From assembly GCF_000332995.1 (NCBI RefSeq), contig NZ_BANS01000005.1, positions 62,001-126,000 on the forward strand: 64,000 nt of DNA, read 5' to 3'. The stretch is from Gordonia amicalis NBRC 100051 = JCM 11271. GTDB taxonomy: Bacteria; Actinomycetota; Actinomycetes; Mycobacteriales; Mycobacteriaceae. A model generated the notes under the pieces. The model had not been told where the DNA came from and searched no databases. It saw only the letters and a program-made list of their open reading frames with translations. The translations under genes and the position numbers were made by a program. Shown in pieces: positions 29,384 through 38,831 of the stretch (position 1 is its first letter; each line of letters begins with the position of its first letter).

Positions 29384-30537
29384 GACTTACGCTCCCAGAA
29401 TGCCGGTCCGACGGGCTCGATGAAGTCACCTGCCGCAACGAGGTAACCCTCATTGTTCACCGTGATCGGCAGCTGTGCGAGAGCACGGGCCGCCGGTCCG
29501 AAGATCGGCTTGGCGTACTCGAGCGCGTCGAACTGCGACTGGTGGCAGGGACACAGGATGCGGTTGCTCCGCTGTTCGTACAGCGAGGCGGGGCAACCGA
29601 GGTGGCTGCAGACCTTGGTGTAGGCGAAGTAGTCACCGTAGTTGAAGCTCTCCTGGCCCGTGCGCTTGATGGCGCGGGCCGTGTCCTCGGGGCGAAGACG
29701 GATGAGCATGACGGGGTTGCGGACCTCGTGGAGGCTCTCCATCAGCGCGTGACGGGAGTGCTCGGTCTCGCCGAACCCGTTGGAACGACGCCACGGGAAG
29801 ACGGTTTCCATGCCGCCGGCGTCGAGATCCTCCGGACGGACCAGGGCGACCTGGTACGGGTTGCCCGTGTCGCGACGCAGGTAGATCGTCTCGTTGGGGT
29901 CTTCCTCGGAGTTGTAGATCGGCGACCAGCCCGAGTGCCACAGCGGGGCGTTCTCGCGCTCGGCCCACGGGTTCTTGATGAAGCCACCGAGGAAGGCGAC
30001 GAGGCCGGTCAGCGCGAAGGCGCCCAGACCGAACCCGGCCGAACCGATGATCATCTTGCGACGACCCAGGGTCGAGGTGGTGCCGGTGTCCTGGAGGAGT
30101 CCGACGATCGTCTTCTTGTCGACCTCGGCCGAACCGCCGTCGTGGCGATCCTGCACGGAGATCTCCGACGGGATGAACTTCTTGGTGATCAGGATCATCG
30201 CGATGCCGATGGACAGCACCGAGAGTCCGAACGTCGCACCGAGGAGCGGCGTGTTGAAGGTGTACCACCAGTAGTTCGGATCGTCGGGGAGGGCGAATTC
30301 CCAGTGGTTGAACAGGAAGATGCCCAGGCAGGCGAGTGCGGAGATACCTGCGATCGTGAACCAGACCGCGACCTGGCGCTCGGCGCGCTTCTCGACCTTG
30401 GTACCGGCCTCGGTGTACCGCTCGGCCCGGTGGATGATCTCGACACCGTCGAGATTGGTGCCGAGTTTGACGAGCTCATCCGTGCTCATCTGCTCCAGTT
30501 CGTCCCGCGACGGGACGTCCTTGTCACTGCCGCTCAT
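29380..30537 (-). CDS. qcrA: Rieske iron-sulfur subunit of the bc1 complex
   Basis: QcrA carries electrons from menaquinol to cytochrome cc. The 385-residue protein has three N-terminal membrane helices (about 56-77, 93-117 and 162-186), as in mycobacteria, rather than the single helix of proteobacteria. The Rieske cluster motifs are C310-S-H312-L-G-C315 and C329-P-C331-H332, giving the two Cys, two His and the disulfide. I chose the ATG at 30537 (MSGSDKD), which overlaps the qcrC stop by four bases; the frame upstream is Arg/His-rich and lies inside qcrC. The gene is coupled on both sides. Confidence 0.97.
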   Translation of the reverse strand: MSGSDKDVPSRDELEQMSTDELVKLGTNLDGVEIIHRAERYTEAGTKVEKRAERQVAVWFTIAGISALACLGIFLFNHWEFALPDDPNYWWYTFNTPLLGATFGLSVLSIGIAMILITKKFIPSEISVQDRHDGGSAEVDKKTIVGLLQDTGTTSTLGRRKMIIGSAGFGLGAFALTGLVAFLGGFIKNPWAERENAPLWHSGWSPIYNSEEDPNETIYLRRDTGNPYQVALVRPEDLDAGGMETVFPWRRSNGFGETEHSRHALMESLHEVRNPVMLIRLRPEDTARAIKRTGQESFNYGDYFAYTKVCSHLGCPASLYEQRSNRILCPCHQSQFDALEYAKPIFGPAARALAQLPITVNNEGYLVAAGDFIEPVGPAFWERKS

Positions 30538-31385
30538 GCTCGAGATCCCATCCACATGGCGCCTGCGACGATGGCGATGACGCCGACGAACCACATCACC
30601 ATGCCCTCACTGACCGGCCCGAAGCCGCCCAGTCCGAGTCCGCCGCTGGGCTTGGCCTCGGTCGCGTACTTGACGTAGGCGATGATGTCTTTCTTTTCTT
30701 CCGGATTCAGTTGACGGTTCGAGAACTTGGGCATGTTCTGCGGACCGGTCAGCATCGCGGTGTAGATCTGTGCCTCACTGACGCCGTCGAGGTTCGGGGC
30801 GTACTTACCCGACGACAGGGCGCCGCCACGACCGGTGAAGTTGTGGCACGAGGCGCAGTTCAGGCGGAACAGCTCGCTGCCGCGTCCGATGCTGTCGCCA
30901 CGGAGCGAACCCTGGGCGACCTCGCCGTTGGCGTCGCGGGGGACCTGCGGTCCGCCGCCCTCGGCCTGGATGAAGGCGCCGAGCTGGTCGATCTGCTCGG
31001 TCGTGAACTTCGCGGGCTTTCGCTGCGCCTGTGCCTCACCACGTGCGGCCGGCATGCGGCCGGTCGACACCTGGAAGTACACGGCGGCGTCGCCGACGCC
31101 GAGCAGGGCGGGACCACGGTCGGGCACACCCTGCAGGTTTGCGCCGTGGCAGGTGATGCACGAGGTCTCGTAGAGCTTGCGGCCGTCGTTGATCATCGCG
31201 GCGTTGCTCTCGTCGGCCACCGCGACCTGAGGGTCGGGGGTCAGAACCGAAGCGAGCACACCGGCCATGACCAGACCGGCCAGGAGCACGATGGTGCCGC
31301 TGGCGCGTCGACGGAGCTTGCGCCGTGCCTTGGCGCGGCGGGCGTCGGTGCCGCTATCCGACGGTCGCGGTGGAGATGAACTCAT
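30534..31385 (-). CDS. qcrC: Diheme cytochrome c subunit of the bc1 complex (QcrC)
   Basis: QcrC replaces a soluble cytochrome c and passes electrons directly to CtaC. The 283-residue protein has a basic N-terminus and signal-anchor helix (about 29-48), two c-type heme motifs, C76-ITC-H80 and C177-ASC-H181, and a C-terminal membrane helix (about 256-278). The heme sites repeat about 100 residues apart, as in the cytochrome cc family. The ATG at 31385 (MSSSPPRPS) is the best start; a weak AGAG lies upstream. It follows ctaE by 91 bp and overlaps qcrA. Confidence 0.97.
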   Translation of the reverse strand: MSSSPPRPSDSGTDARRAKARRKLRRRASGTIVLLAGLVMAGVLASVLTPDPQVAVADESNAAMINDGRKLYETSCITCHGANLQGVPDRGPALLGVGDAAVYFQVSTGRMPAARGEAQAQRKPAKFTTEQIDQLGAFIQAEGGGPQVPRDANGEVAQGSLRGDSIGRGSELFRLNCASCHNFTGRGGALSSGKYAPNLDGVSEAQIYTAMLTGPQNMPKFSNRQLNPEEKKDIIAYVKYATEAKPSGGLGLGGFGPVSEGMVMWFVGVIAIVAGAMWMGSRA

Positions 31386-31476
31386 CTGTGACTCTCTACT
31401 AAGCGGGACGGACTGGTGTTCTAGAGCGAGCTGCGCTCTGGGTTGGCGGATCGCGCGTGGCGCGGTGTCGCCGGGG

Positions 31477-32088
31477 TCATCGGATGAAGTAGATCGTGAC
31501 GAACAGTCCGATCCAGACGATGTCGACGAAGTGCCAGTAGTAGGAGACAACGATTGCGGCGGTTGCCTGCGCCGGGGTGAACTTTGACAGCTTGGTGCGG
31601 ATGAGGAGGTAGACGAATGCGATCAGACCGCCGATGACGTGCAGGCCGTGGAAGCCGGTCGTCATGTAGAAGACGGAACCGTATGCACTCGACGACAGCG
31701 TCGTGCCCTCGTGCACCAGGTGGTAGTACTCGTATGCCTGGCCGCACACGAAGAACGTGCCCATGGCCAAGGTGAGTACGTACCAGCGGCGGAGGCCGAA
31801 GACGTCACCTCGTTCGGCGGCGAACACACCCATCTGGCACGTGACCGACGAGAGGATCAGCACCGTCGTCACCGGTATGGCGAGGGCGAGATTCAGCTCG
31901 GTCGGCTCTGGTGGCCAGCCGATGGCGGAGTTGGCTCGGGCGACGAAGTACATCGCGAAGAGGCCAGCGAAGAACATGAGCTCACTGGACAGCCACACAA
32001 TCGTGCCGACGCTGACCATGTTGGGCCGGTTCAGCGAGTGCACGCGCGAGGTGATGGCTGTTCCTGAGGTACCTACAGCGCTTGTCAC
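31477..32088 (-). CDS. ctaE: Cytochrome c oxidase subunit III
   Basis: CtaE is a structural membrane subunit of the aa3 oxidase and the first gene of ctaE-qcrC-qcrA-qcrB. The 203-residue form has five helices, as in actinobacteria. The conserved acidic site near the helix-2 start ([11 protein letters not shown]) and the HGLHVIGG histidines (about residues 142-149) are present. I chose the GTG at 32088 (VTSAVGT). On the minus strand a -10-like CATACT ends six bases before it, so the transcript is probably leaderless. The frame further upstream is Arg/Pro-rich and not family-like. The catalytic subunit CtaD is not in the window. Confidence 0.95.
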   Translation of the reverse strand: MTSAVGTSGTAITSRVHSLNRPNMVSVGTIVWLSSELMFFAGLFAMYFVARANSAIGWPPEPTELNLALAIPVTTVLILSSVTCQMGVFAAERGDVFGLRRWYVLTLAMGTFFVCGQAYEYYHLVHEGTTLSSSAYGSVFYMTTGFHGLHVIGGLIAFVYLLIRTKLSKFTPAQATAAIVVSYYWHFVDIVWIGLFVTIYFIR

Positions 32089-32279
32089 AAGTGAAGTATG
32101 ACGGTTCGTAGTAAGCGGTGGCCACCCGGGTCGGATATTGGGGGCAGGTTTTTCTCCCGCTGCAGGTCGGGCGGGCCGATGACGGCGTCTCCGGCGTGTT
32201 CGGCGGCGTGTTCGGCGGCGTGTCCGGGGCGTCCCCGGCACCGTGTCCGGGGCGTTGGCACGGTGGCTACGGTGAGTTC

Positions 32280-32777
32280 ATGTCGAGTTCGGATTCCTCC
32301 GGTCCCCGCGACCTGAACGGGCGGGTCGTCGCCCGGGGTCGCCTGGCGCGCCTGCGATCCCGGCTCCGGGGCGGTGGCGGCACCGCTCCCCTCGGACTAC
32401 GGGACGAGGTGGTTGTCGTCGCCGGTTCGGACGACGATGCGATCGCGAGTTCGGTCGCCCTCGACGAGTCGTCCTGGCGCGGGGAGGAAGAGGTGATCCT
32501 CCGTCACGATCTCGAGCTGCCGGCAGATCGCGTGAGCGACGCCGCGGCGGTGGCGGCACTCGACGGTTACGAGGTGGTCGTCGACGACCGCTGGGGGCCG
32601 CGGCCGGAGGCCGGCGACGACCGGCTCGAGGTGCTCGTCCTCGCACGTGTCCAGTTGCTCGACGCGATGCATCTGTCCCAGGAACGGTCCCGCATGGCCA
32701 GTCTGGGTTCCCGTCACGGCGGAATCGCACGACGGTGGTCTGTACTGCAGCGTCCGGCCGGCGGGGCGGGGCACTAG
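32280..32777 (+). CDS. Hypothetical protein upstream of trpD
   Basis: I do not recognise this 165-residue protein. It has a basic, Arg-rich N-terminus (about residues 15-35), then an acidic alpha/beta-looking region without membrane helices or cysteines. Codon use is like its neighbours. The ATG at 32280 follows GTGAG, and a possible -10, GGCTACGGT, lies just upstream, so the message may be leaderless. It ends 11 bp before the trpD start on the same strand. Upstream sequence (about 32195-32255) is a GTGTCCGGGGCG/GTGTTCGGCG low-complexity stretch. Confidence 0.65.
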   Translation: MSSSDSSGPRDLNGRVVARGRLARLRSRLRGGGGTAPLGLRDEVVVVAGSDDDAIASSVALDESSWRGEEEVILRHDLELPADRVSDAAAVAALDGYEVVVDDRWGPRPEAGDDRLEVLVLARVQLLDAMHLSQERSRMASLGSRHGGIARRWSVLQRPAGGAGH

Positions 32778-32788
32778 GCTCTCTGCCT

Positions 32789-33865
32789 GTGAGTACCGCA
32801 AAGTCTGCCTTCAGCTGGCCGCAGATCCTCGGCAAGATCACCGACCGCATCGACCTCACCGCCGAAGAGGCCGCCTGGGCGATGAACGAGATCATGACCG
32901 ACAGTGCCAGCGGCGCACAGATCGCCGCCTTCGGTGTCGGCGTGAAGATGAAGGGCGCGGCGCCCGGCGAGCTCGTCGGCCTGGCGCAGGCGATGCTCGA
33001 CCATGCGACGCTCGTCGAGGTGAGCCGTCCGGCGGTCGACGTGGTCGGTACGGGCGGCGACCGGTCGCACACCGTGAACATCTCCACGATGACGTCGATC
33101 GTCATCGCGGCCGCCGGCGTGGCGGTCGTGAAGCACGGGAACCGGGCGGCGTCGTCGAAGAGCGGCGGTGCCGACGTGCTGGAGGCGCTCGGGGTGGACA
33201 TCACCCTGTCCGCCGACGCGGTCGCGCGCTGTGTGGAGGAACTCGGTATCGGGTTCTGCTTCGCGCCGGTGTTCCACCCGGCCTTCCGTTTCACCGGTCC
33301 GCCGCGCAAGGAGATCGGCATCCCGACCGTGTTCAACGTGCTCGGGCCGCTGACGAACCCGGCACGTCCCACCGCGGGCCTCATCGGGTGCGCCTTCGCC
33401 GACCTTGCGCCGGTTCTCGCCGGCGCTTTTGCCGATCGCGGTGGATCGGCACTGGTGGTGCGCGGCGACGACGGCCTCGACGAACTCACCACGACCACCA
33501 CCTCGACGGTGTGGCAGGTCGTCGGCGGCAGCGTCACCCAGCTCGGCGTCGACCCGGCCGATCTCGGCATCCCGCGCGTCGAGCTGTCCGCGCTGCAGGG
33601 CGGCGATGCGGTCGCCAACGCCGCGATCGCGCGGGAATTGTTCGCGGGCACAACCGGTCCCGTACGTGACGCGGTGCTGCTGAACTCGGCCGGCGCGATC
33701 GTGGCGTTCGAACAGCGGGCGCCGATGACCTCCGCCGAACTCACCGAGGCGCTCGGTGCCGCGAAGGACCGTGCGGCCGACGCCATCGACTCCGGGGCGG
33801 CGGCGTCCCTGCTCGACCGCTGGGCCTCGCTCAGCACCCGGTTGGGGTCGGCCGCGCGAAACTAG
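32789..33865 (+). CDS. trpD: Anthranilate phosphoribosyltransferase
   Basis: TrpD joins anthranilate to PRPP in tryptophan synthesis. The 358-residue protein carries the PRPP-binding [14 protein letters not shown] (about residues 87-100), [21 protein letters not shown] and the anthranilate-site [23 protein letters not shown]. All family motifs are intact. The start is a GTG at 32789; TAGGCT about nine bases upstream could be a -10 for a leaderless transcript. It is not next to other trp genes, as in mycobacteria. Its TAG stop lies in a CTAG palindrome that is also the stop of the convergent AsnC-type gene, so the two coding regions overlap by four bases. Confidence 0.96.
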   Translation: MSTAKSAFSWPQILGKITDRIDLTAEEAAWAMNEIMTDSASGAQIAAFGVGVKMKGAAPGELVGLAQAMLDHATLVEVSRPAVDVVGTGGDRSHTVNISTMTSIVIAAAGVAVVKHGNRAASSKSGGADVLEALGVDITLSADAVARCVEELGIGFCFAPVFHPAFRFTGPPRKEIGIPTVFNVLGPLTNPARPTAGLIGCAFADLAPVLAGAFADRGGSALVVRGDDGLDELTTTTTSTVWQVVGGSVTQLGVDPADLGIPRVELSALQGGDAVANAAIARELFAGTTGPVRDAVLLNSAGAIVAFEQRAPMTSAELTEALGAAKDRAADAIDSGAAASLLDRWASLSTRLGSAARN

Positions 33866-34140
33866 TTCTCGCCGATGGAGAAACCACCCTCGACGTCCGA
33901 GCTCGAGTAGCTGCGGAACGCGATGTGGGTGGCACTCTTGAGCACCCCGGGCAGCCGGTTGATCTCTCCGGTCACCACTGTCGCGATCTGCTCGTGGTCG
34001 CGGACGCGGATCTTCGCGATGAGGTCGACGTCACCCGCGCAGGAGTACACCTCTTCGACGCCGGCGATGTCGGCCACGGACTGAGCGGTCTCCGGGATCT
34101 GGTGGATGTCGGCCTGGATGAGGACGATGGCAGTGATCAT
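33862..34140 (-). CDS. Stand-alone Lrp/AsnC ligand-binding (RAM) domain protein
   Basis: The 92-residue protein consists only of the RAM/ACT-like effector domain of Lrp/AsnC regulators, with the fold's [11 protein letters not shown] first strand and [13 protein letters not shown] central segment. No helix-turn-helix domain is present, so it cannot bind DNA alone by the usual route; such proteins form octamers that bind amino acids and may modulate full-length Lrp proteins. The ATG overlaps the stop of the exonuclease gene by four bases, so it is coupled to it. Its stop shares a CTAG with trpD. The ligand is unknown. Confidence 0.9.
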   Translation of the reverse strand: MITAIVLIQADIHQIPETAQSVADIAGVEEVYSCAGDVDLIAKIRVRDHEQIATVVTGEINRLPGVLKSATHIAFRSYSSSDVEGGFSIGEN

Positions 34141-35993
34141 GGCGCAAGCCTAGTGGCCGCGAGCCGGTGGACCGGCGAGCGCTGTGCGGGCCGTGGTGTC
34201 CGGTGCACCACCGAGTGGGCGTCCGAGCGTGCCTCTCGCGCCGACTGCGACCAGTCGCGCCGGCGCTCGGCGCATCCGGCCGGCAGCGCCACCGGATCGG
34301 TCGTGGACACGATCCGGGCCCCCGGCTCGGTCATCCACCGGTAGATCAGCGCCACTTCTTCCGCGGGTGCCCCGCGTAGGGGACCTGTTCCGGCGATGAC
34401 CGTCTCGGCTGCGGCGACGAGCGCGTCGACCACCGGCATGGGGGAGACGCCCCGACGCGCACGTCCCGCCCCCGCGAGGCGTCCGTGGCGGACGACGGCG
34501 AAATGCCACCCGCGGTCGTCGTCGGGACGGGCGACGACGATCTCGGCGATCGCACACAGCGCGGCCAGCCGCTGACAACGCGCCAGGGCGTCGATGGTGA
34601 GGGCGAGCCGGTCTCGGTGGCGGGCGGCGGTCTCGAACATCTGCGCCTCGGAGAGATCCGCGAGGCGCGCGGTGAGGTCGTCGAGGAGGTCGTCGGTCTC
34701 CCCACGCATCAGCCGGCGGGCCGCGGTCACGCGCGGCAGATAGTCCGGGACGGTCTGGGGCGCTGCGGCGGCGGCATGACATCCGCCGGGCTGCCGGACG
34801 CCGTCGGGCGTCGGGCACCAGTGGTAGCCGGTGGCCCCGAGGCGTTTGGTGCACGTGCGCAGTCCGGCGGCTGCGGCGATCACGTCTGCAACCGTCGACG
34901 CGTTGTTGCGGTTGCCCACCGGACCGATGGATTCGTCGGTGGGGGTGCGGCTGACCTTGAGACGCGGGAAACGTTCCTCGGTCAGGGTCACCCACCATCC
35001 CTTGTGGGGCTGTGTCGAACGTCGGTTGTAGGCGGGCGCGTGCGCCGCCAGCAGTCGCAACTCGCGGACGGCCGCCTCCAGGGCGTGGGAACACTCGACG
35101 ACGTCGACGCGCTCGGCGAGCAGGACCATCTCGGTGATGCGTCGCCGGGGATCGCTGCCGGAGAAATAGGAACGGACCCGGCGTCGTAGATCCACCGCGG
35201 TGCCGACATAGAGGACCTCGTTCGAGGGCCCGCGGAAGAGGTAGACGCCGGGCCGGGCCGGTACCCGGTCGGCGAGGTGACGTTTGCCGCGCAGACGGGG
35301 ATCCGTGCGCGGCAGGTAGGAGGTGAGTTCCCCGACCGTCGCGATGCCCTGGTTCCCGACGCGCTCGAGCAGACGGTGGAAGACCTCGACGGTGGCGCGG
35401 GCGTCGTCCAGCGCCCGGTGGGTGGGACGGACCGAGACGTCGAACAGGTCGGCGAGGGCGCTCAGTTTGACCGTCGGGGCCTCGTCGCGCGACAGGATGC
35501 GCCGGGCCATGGTCACCGTGCACAGACTCAGGCTGAACGGCCAGTCGAGGTGGAGCCGGAGTGCGTTCTGCCGGAGGAACCCCATGTCGAAGCGAGCGTT
35601 GTGCGCGACCAGGATCGCCCCGCGGGCGAACTCGAGGAACGCAGGTAGTACCGACTCGATACGGGGCGCGTCGGTGACCATCGCGGTCGTGATCCCGGTG
35701 AGGGTGACGATCTGGGGCGGGATGGGGCGACCGGGATCGACGAGGGTGGCGAACTCGCCGATCACCTCGCCGCCCCGGATCTTCACGGCGCCGATCTCGG
35801 TGATGCGGTCGCCTGCGGGATCGGACCCGGTGGTCTCGAGGTCGACGACGACGAGGGTGGTGTCGAAGAGTGCCCGGTCGCTGAACTCGTTCGATGTCGC
35901 GTCGCCACCGGTGGCCTGATCGGCGGCTTCGAGGTCGGCGAAGGTCAGTTGGCCTGAGGTCGTCTGTCCCGCGGCTGCACCGCCACCATCCAT
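34137..35993 (-). CDS. DEDDh exonuclease fused to a UvrC-type GIY-YIG domain
   Basis: The 618-residue protein combines a DnaQ-like 3'-5' exonuclease (about 45-210) with a GIY-YIG endonuclease and UvrC-like region (about 240-480). DEDDh residues are D51 and E53 (VDLETTG), D136 (NARFD), H192 and D197. GIY-YIG residues are visible as GVY (249-251), YVG (262-264) and the arginine in DLRRRVRSYF. M. tuberculosis has the same fusion at this place (Rv2191). A DNA repair role is likely; the exact substrate is not known. The ATG at 35993 is the first residue of family-like sequence. It is coupled to the RAM-domain gene by an ATGA overlap. Confidence 0.92.
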   Translation of the reverse strand: MDGGGAAAGQTTSGQLTFADLEAADQATGGDATSNEFSDRALFDTTLVVVDLETTGSDPAGDRITEIGAVKIRGGEVIGEFATLVDPGRPIPPQIVTLTGITTAMVTDAPRIESVLPAFLEFARGAILVAHNARFDMGFLRQNALRLHLDWPFSLSLCTVTMARRILSRDEAPTVKLSALADLFDVSVRPTHRALDDARATVEVFHRLLERVGNQGIATVGELTSYLPRTDPRLRGKRHLADRVPARPGVYLFRGPSNEVLYVGTAVDLRRRVRSYFSGSDPRRRITEMVLLAERVDVVECSHALEAAVRELRLLAAHAPAYNRRSTQPHKGWWVTLTEERFPRLKVSRTPTDESIGPVGNRNNASTVADVIAAAAGLRTCTKRLGATGYHWCPTPDGVRQPGGCHAAAAAPQTVPDYLPRVTAARRLMRGETDDLLDDLTARLADLSEAQMFETAARHRDRLALTIDALARCQRLAALCAIAEIVVARPDDDRGWHFAVVRHGRLAGAGRARRGVSPMPVVDALVAAAETVIAGTGPLRGAPAEEVALIYRWMTEPGARIVSTTDPVALPAGCAERRRDWSQSAREARSDAHSVVHRTPRPAQRSPVHRLAATRLAP

Positions 35994-36282
35994 GCGCGTC
36001 ACGGGCCGAACATTAGTTCGACGCACCGACAGGCCGGATGTGACACCCCGATCGATCGTTCTGTTTTCGGCGGCGGTCGGCGCGAGGGACGTTCGCCGAT
36101 GTCGCCTGTTACTCCTGTGACGCATGTGTCGAACACTGTGCGAACGAGTTTGTCGGTGGTGCCCCCTAGTCTCCACCTCGAAGTGAGAGATCGTCGCCGG
36201 CGGCGGCGAACCACACCCCCCACGAACCACCCGATTCGGAGGTCAAACGCCTCCGGCGCCAAGATGAGATGGAGATCACACC

Positions 36283-36567
36283 ATGCACGTTGACTGCGCG
36301 ACCTGCCCGGCCCGCCCCGTCGCCTGTGACGGGTGCATGATGACGGTGCTTTTCGGCGGCCCGAACTGGGACGATGGGCCCACTGAAGGTGGAGTTACGG
36401 TAACGGCGCAGGCCCTCGACGACGATGCTGAACTGGACCTCGCGATCGATGTGTTCCAGTCTGCTGCAATGGTCACCAGCAGTGCTGCACGATCTGCAAG
36501 AACCTCGAAAACTGCACGTCATCGGGCATTTCGAGTCGTCGCCGGGACTGATCTCCGCGCGGGCTGA
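36283..36567 (+). CDS. Small four-cysteine protein (putative zinc-binding)
   Basis: The 94-residue protein begins MHVDCATCPARPVACDGCMM, with a CxxC-x6-CxxC pattern (C5, C8, C15, C18) typical of a small zinc knuckle, followed by an acidic helix-rich tail. Actinobacteria often carry a short protein of this kind just upstream of NlpC/P60 wall-hydrolase genes, as here. The ATG follows GGAG with eight bases of spacing. The last 30 residues are less regular, so a frameshift near the end cannot be excluded. Function is unknown; a metal-dependent regulator or redox sensor is only a guess. Confidence 0.72.
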   Translation: MHVDCATCPARPVACDGCMMTVLFGGPNWDDGPTEGGVTVTAQALDDDAELDLAIDVFQSAAMVTSSAARSARTSKTARHRAFRVVAGTDLRAG

Positions 36568-36692
36568 AAGTCGGGTGCGATCTGCGTGTCCGTTGCGTAG
36601 TGGACACAGGGCCGTCGATTTCGTAACCTTTCTGAGACCTTTGCGGAGCGTCCCGCTTCAACAGAAGTGGTCCGCACAAGTCACCGCTCAAT

Positions 36693-36897
36693 CGCCCTTG
36701 GGGGCGAACCGGGGAACCACACACTTCGGGCAGCGCGGCCAGTCGATGTCAGTCCTGACATGACCTGGTGAGACTGTCCCGAATCGGGGTGAATCGCGTC
36801 AACGCGCAAGCGTGTCCTCTCGGGATACGGCTGTGCCGAAAACGCGTAGGGCCACTCTTCCGGCCCGAACCCGACAGCTAACTCGGTCGGCGGTACA
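36693..36897 (+). promoter_or_regulatory. c-di-AMP riboswitch (ydaO/yuaA class)
   Basis: The leader holds the hallmark segments of the class in order: GAACCGGGGAACCAC (36706-36720), ATCGGGGTGAATCG (36782-36795), GGGCCACTCTTCCGGCCC (36849-36866) and CCGACAGCTAACTCGGTCGG (36871-36890). These correspond to the conserved internal loops of the two-fold pseudosymmetric fold. The ribosome-binding site of the NlpC/P60 gene begins 18 bases later. In actinobacteria this class commonly controls wall hydrolases and resuscitation factors, and usually turns genes off when c-di-AMP is high. Confidence 0.92.
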
Positions 36898-36924
36898 GGG
36901 AGAAACTGAAGGAGAACTCGCTTC

Positions 36925-37605
36925 GTGGCCAAACATCGTTTGGAACAGCCCAATCGTGGGAGCAAGGTAGCCAAGAAGGCGGTGATCGCTGGATCGATCA
37001 CGCTCGGTTCGCTCGCTGCTGCGGCCGGCCCTGCTCTCGCGGCCCCGGTCCACACCCCGCTCGGAACCTTCGAGATCCCGGCTCTGCCCGGCGAGCAGAA
37101 GGCTCCCGAGGCTGCGCCCGCGCCCAAGCCCGTCGCGAAGTCGCCGGCCGCAACGGTCGAGATCCCGAACGTCGGCCAGTTCACCATCCCGGGCATCGGC
37201 CAGAACCAGATCCCGGACCAGTTCCGTCCGCACGGTGGCGCCCCGCTCGGGCAGCCCCAGCTGACCGCGGGCGAGAAGGCCGTCAAGGCCGCGGAGAGCA
37301 AGATCGGCTCGCCCTACTCCTACGGCTCGGCCGGCCCGAACGCCTTCGACTGCTCGGGTCTCGTCTACTGGTCCTACAAGCAGGCCGGCAAGACCATCCC
37401 GCGTGACAGCTACGGCCAGCTCGGTGGCGGTCGCCCGGTCTCGTACAACGAGGCCAAGCCCGGCGACGTGATGATCTTCAACGGTGGCGGCCATGCCGGC
37501 ATCTACGCCGGAAACGGACAGTTCGTCCATTCCTCGACCTACGGCACCCCGGTCAAGCGTGACGCGGTCAAGGAGTGGCAGCTCACCGGTATCCGCCGCT
37601 ACTGA
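36925..37605 (+). CDS. Secreted NlpC/P60 peptidoglycan hydrolase under c-di-AMP riboswitch
   Basis: The 226-residue protein has a signal peptide (cleavage likely after ALA near residue 39-40), a Pro/Ala-rich linker (about 41-112), and a C-terminal NlpC/P60 domain. The catalytic triad is C143 (DCSGLV), H190 (GGHAGIY) and H202 (FVHSS). Such enzymes cut D-Glu-mDAP bonds in stem peptides. The linker has two copies of a PxxTxEIP or GQFTIPG-like motif. The GTG at 36925 follows AAGGAG by ten bases. The long riboswitch leader ties its expression to c-di-AMP. A second NlpC/P60 gene follows. Confidence 0.93.
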   Translation: MAKHRLEQPNRGSKVAKKAVIAGSITLGSLAAAAGPALAAPVHTPLGTFEIPALPGEQKAPEAAPAPKPVAKSPAATVEIPNVGQFTIPGIGQNQIPDQFRPHGGAPLGQPQLTAGEKAVKAAESKIGSPYSYGSAGPNAFDCSGLVYWSYKQAGKTIPRDSYGQLGGGRPVSYNEAKPGDVMIFNGGGHAGIYAGNGQFVHSSTYGTPVKRDAVKEWQLTGIRRY

Positions 37606-37633
37606 CATCAACTGAACAAGAGCATCAGGGAAA

Positions 37634-37663
37634 GGGCGGGTCGCGGTTTGGTGCGATCCGCCC
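37634..37663 (+). terminator. Hairpin after the first NlpC/P60 gene
   Basis: GGGCGGGTCGC (37634-37644) pairs with GCGATCCGCCC (37653-37663) with one G-T wobble. No U tract follows. It separates the two NlpC/P60 genes. Confidence 0.6.
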
Positions 37664-37763
37664 GATCCGGTCCTTGGGGCCATCGGGGGAACCTACGGTG
37701 GTCCGCGGACGGTAACGAAGCGGTAAGGAAGTGACTGGCACCGTGCTTTCCGGGGAGGGGCGA

Positions 37764-38822
37764 GTGAACGCGACTCGTATCCGTGCACGATCGGGCCCGA
37801 TGATGCTCGTCATGTGTCTGCTGGCGGCCATCGTGACCGTCGTCCCACTGACGACCGGCGGAACCGGGCAGGCGCGGGCCGTGCCCGCGCGATCAGCCGA
37901 TCAGCTTCTCGATCGGTACAAGCAGCTCGGCACCGAGGCCGAGAAGACCACCGAGGCGATGCACAACGCCAAGATCGAGTACGACAAGCAGCGCTCGATC
38001 GTCGTGCAGGCCAAGAAGGCCGCGGCCGACGCCCAGCGCAAGCTCGACATCAGCCGTGAGCAGCTCGCGGCTTACCAGGCCAGGGTCGACGCCATCGTGC
38101 GCGCCAGCTACCAGGGAGCCCGCGTCAGCGGCCTCTATGCGGTGATGGTCAGCGACTCGCCGCAGGCCCTGCTCGACCAGATGTCGGGGCTCGACATGAT
38201 CTCGCGGCAGGCCGCATCGGACCTGACCGCCATCAAGAAGGTCCGCGCCCAGACCGCGGCCGCCAAGAAGGACGCCGACCAGACCGCGCTCGCCGCGTCG
38301 GAGGCGGTCTCGCGCGCCGAACGCGTCCGCGGAGACCTCCAGACCAAGCAGGCCGACCTGCAGATGCAGGCGATCCAGATCCGCACGATCTACCAGTCGA
38401 TGACCGGCAAGCAGCTCGCCGCGCTGCGCGGCCCGACCTTCGACTTCGACCCGCGGATCGTCCCGAGGGGCACCGCCGCCGCGCTCGTCGCCGTTCAGGC
38501 AGCGTTGACGCGAATCGGCGATCCCTATGTGTGGGGTGCCACCGGTCCGAGTTCCTTCGACTGCTCTGGTCTGATGGTGTGGGCCTACAAGCAGGCCGGC
38601 AAGACCCTCCCGCGGTCGAGTGAGGCGCAGATGGCCGGCGGACAGCCGGTGTCCCGCGAGGACCTCAAGCCCGGCGACCTGGTCATCTACTACCCGGACG
38701 CCCACCACGTGGGGATGTACGTCGGCGACGGATACGTCATCCACGCCTCGACCTTCGGTGTCCCGGTCAAGGTCGTCCCGCTCGACGAGGCCGGTCCCTT
38801 CAACTCCGGCCGTCGGTTCTAG
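37764..38822 (+). CDS. ripC: NlpC/P60 hydrolase with N-terminal coiled coil (RipC type)
   Basis: The 352-residue protein matches the RipC pattern: signal sequence (about 10-40), a long coiled coil (about 45-220) rich in Ala, Lys and Gln, and a C-terminal NlpC/P60 domain with C267 (DCSGL), H315 (HHVGMY) and H327. In mycobacteria RipC is activated by FtsEX during division, and the coiled coil is the contact. The GTG at 37764 follows GGGGAGG; earlier GTGs in frame lack such a site. It lies at the Rv2190c position. It has its own short upstream region, so it may not depend on the c-di-AMP riboswitch. Confidence 0.9.
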   Translation: MNATRIRARSGPMMLVMCLLAAIVTVVPLTTGGTGQARAVPARSADQLLDRYKQLGTEAEKTTEAMHNAKIEYDKQRSIVVQAKKAAADAQRKLDISREQLAAYQARVDAIVRASYQGARVSGLYAVMVSDSPQALLDQMSGLDMISRQAASDLTAIKKVRAQTAAAKKDADQTALAASEAVSRAERVRGDLQTKQADLQMQAIQIRTIYQSMTGKQLAALRGPTFDFDPRIVPRGTAAALVAVQAALTRIGDPYVWGATGPSSFDCSGLMVWAYKQAGKTLPRSSEAQMAGGQPVSREDLKPGDLVIYYPDAHHVGMYVGDGYVIHASTFGVPVKVVPLDEAGPFNSGRRF

Positions 38823-38831
38823 ACTCCTCTG

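Noticed and set aside
36100-36145. Second LexA box near TCGAACACTGTGCGAAC
   Set aside because: The right half does not match GTTCGA and the spacing is wrong.
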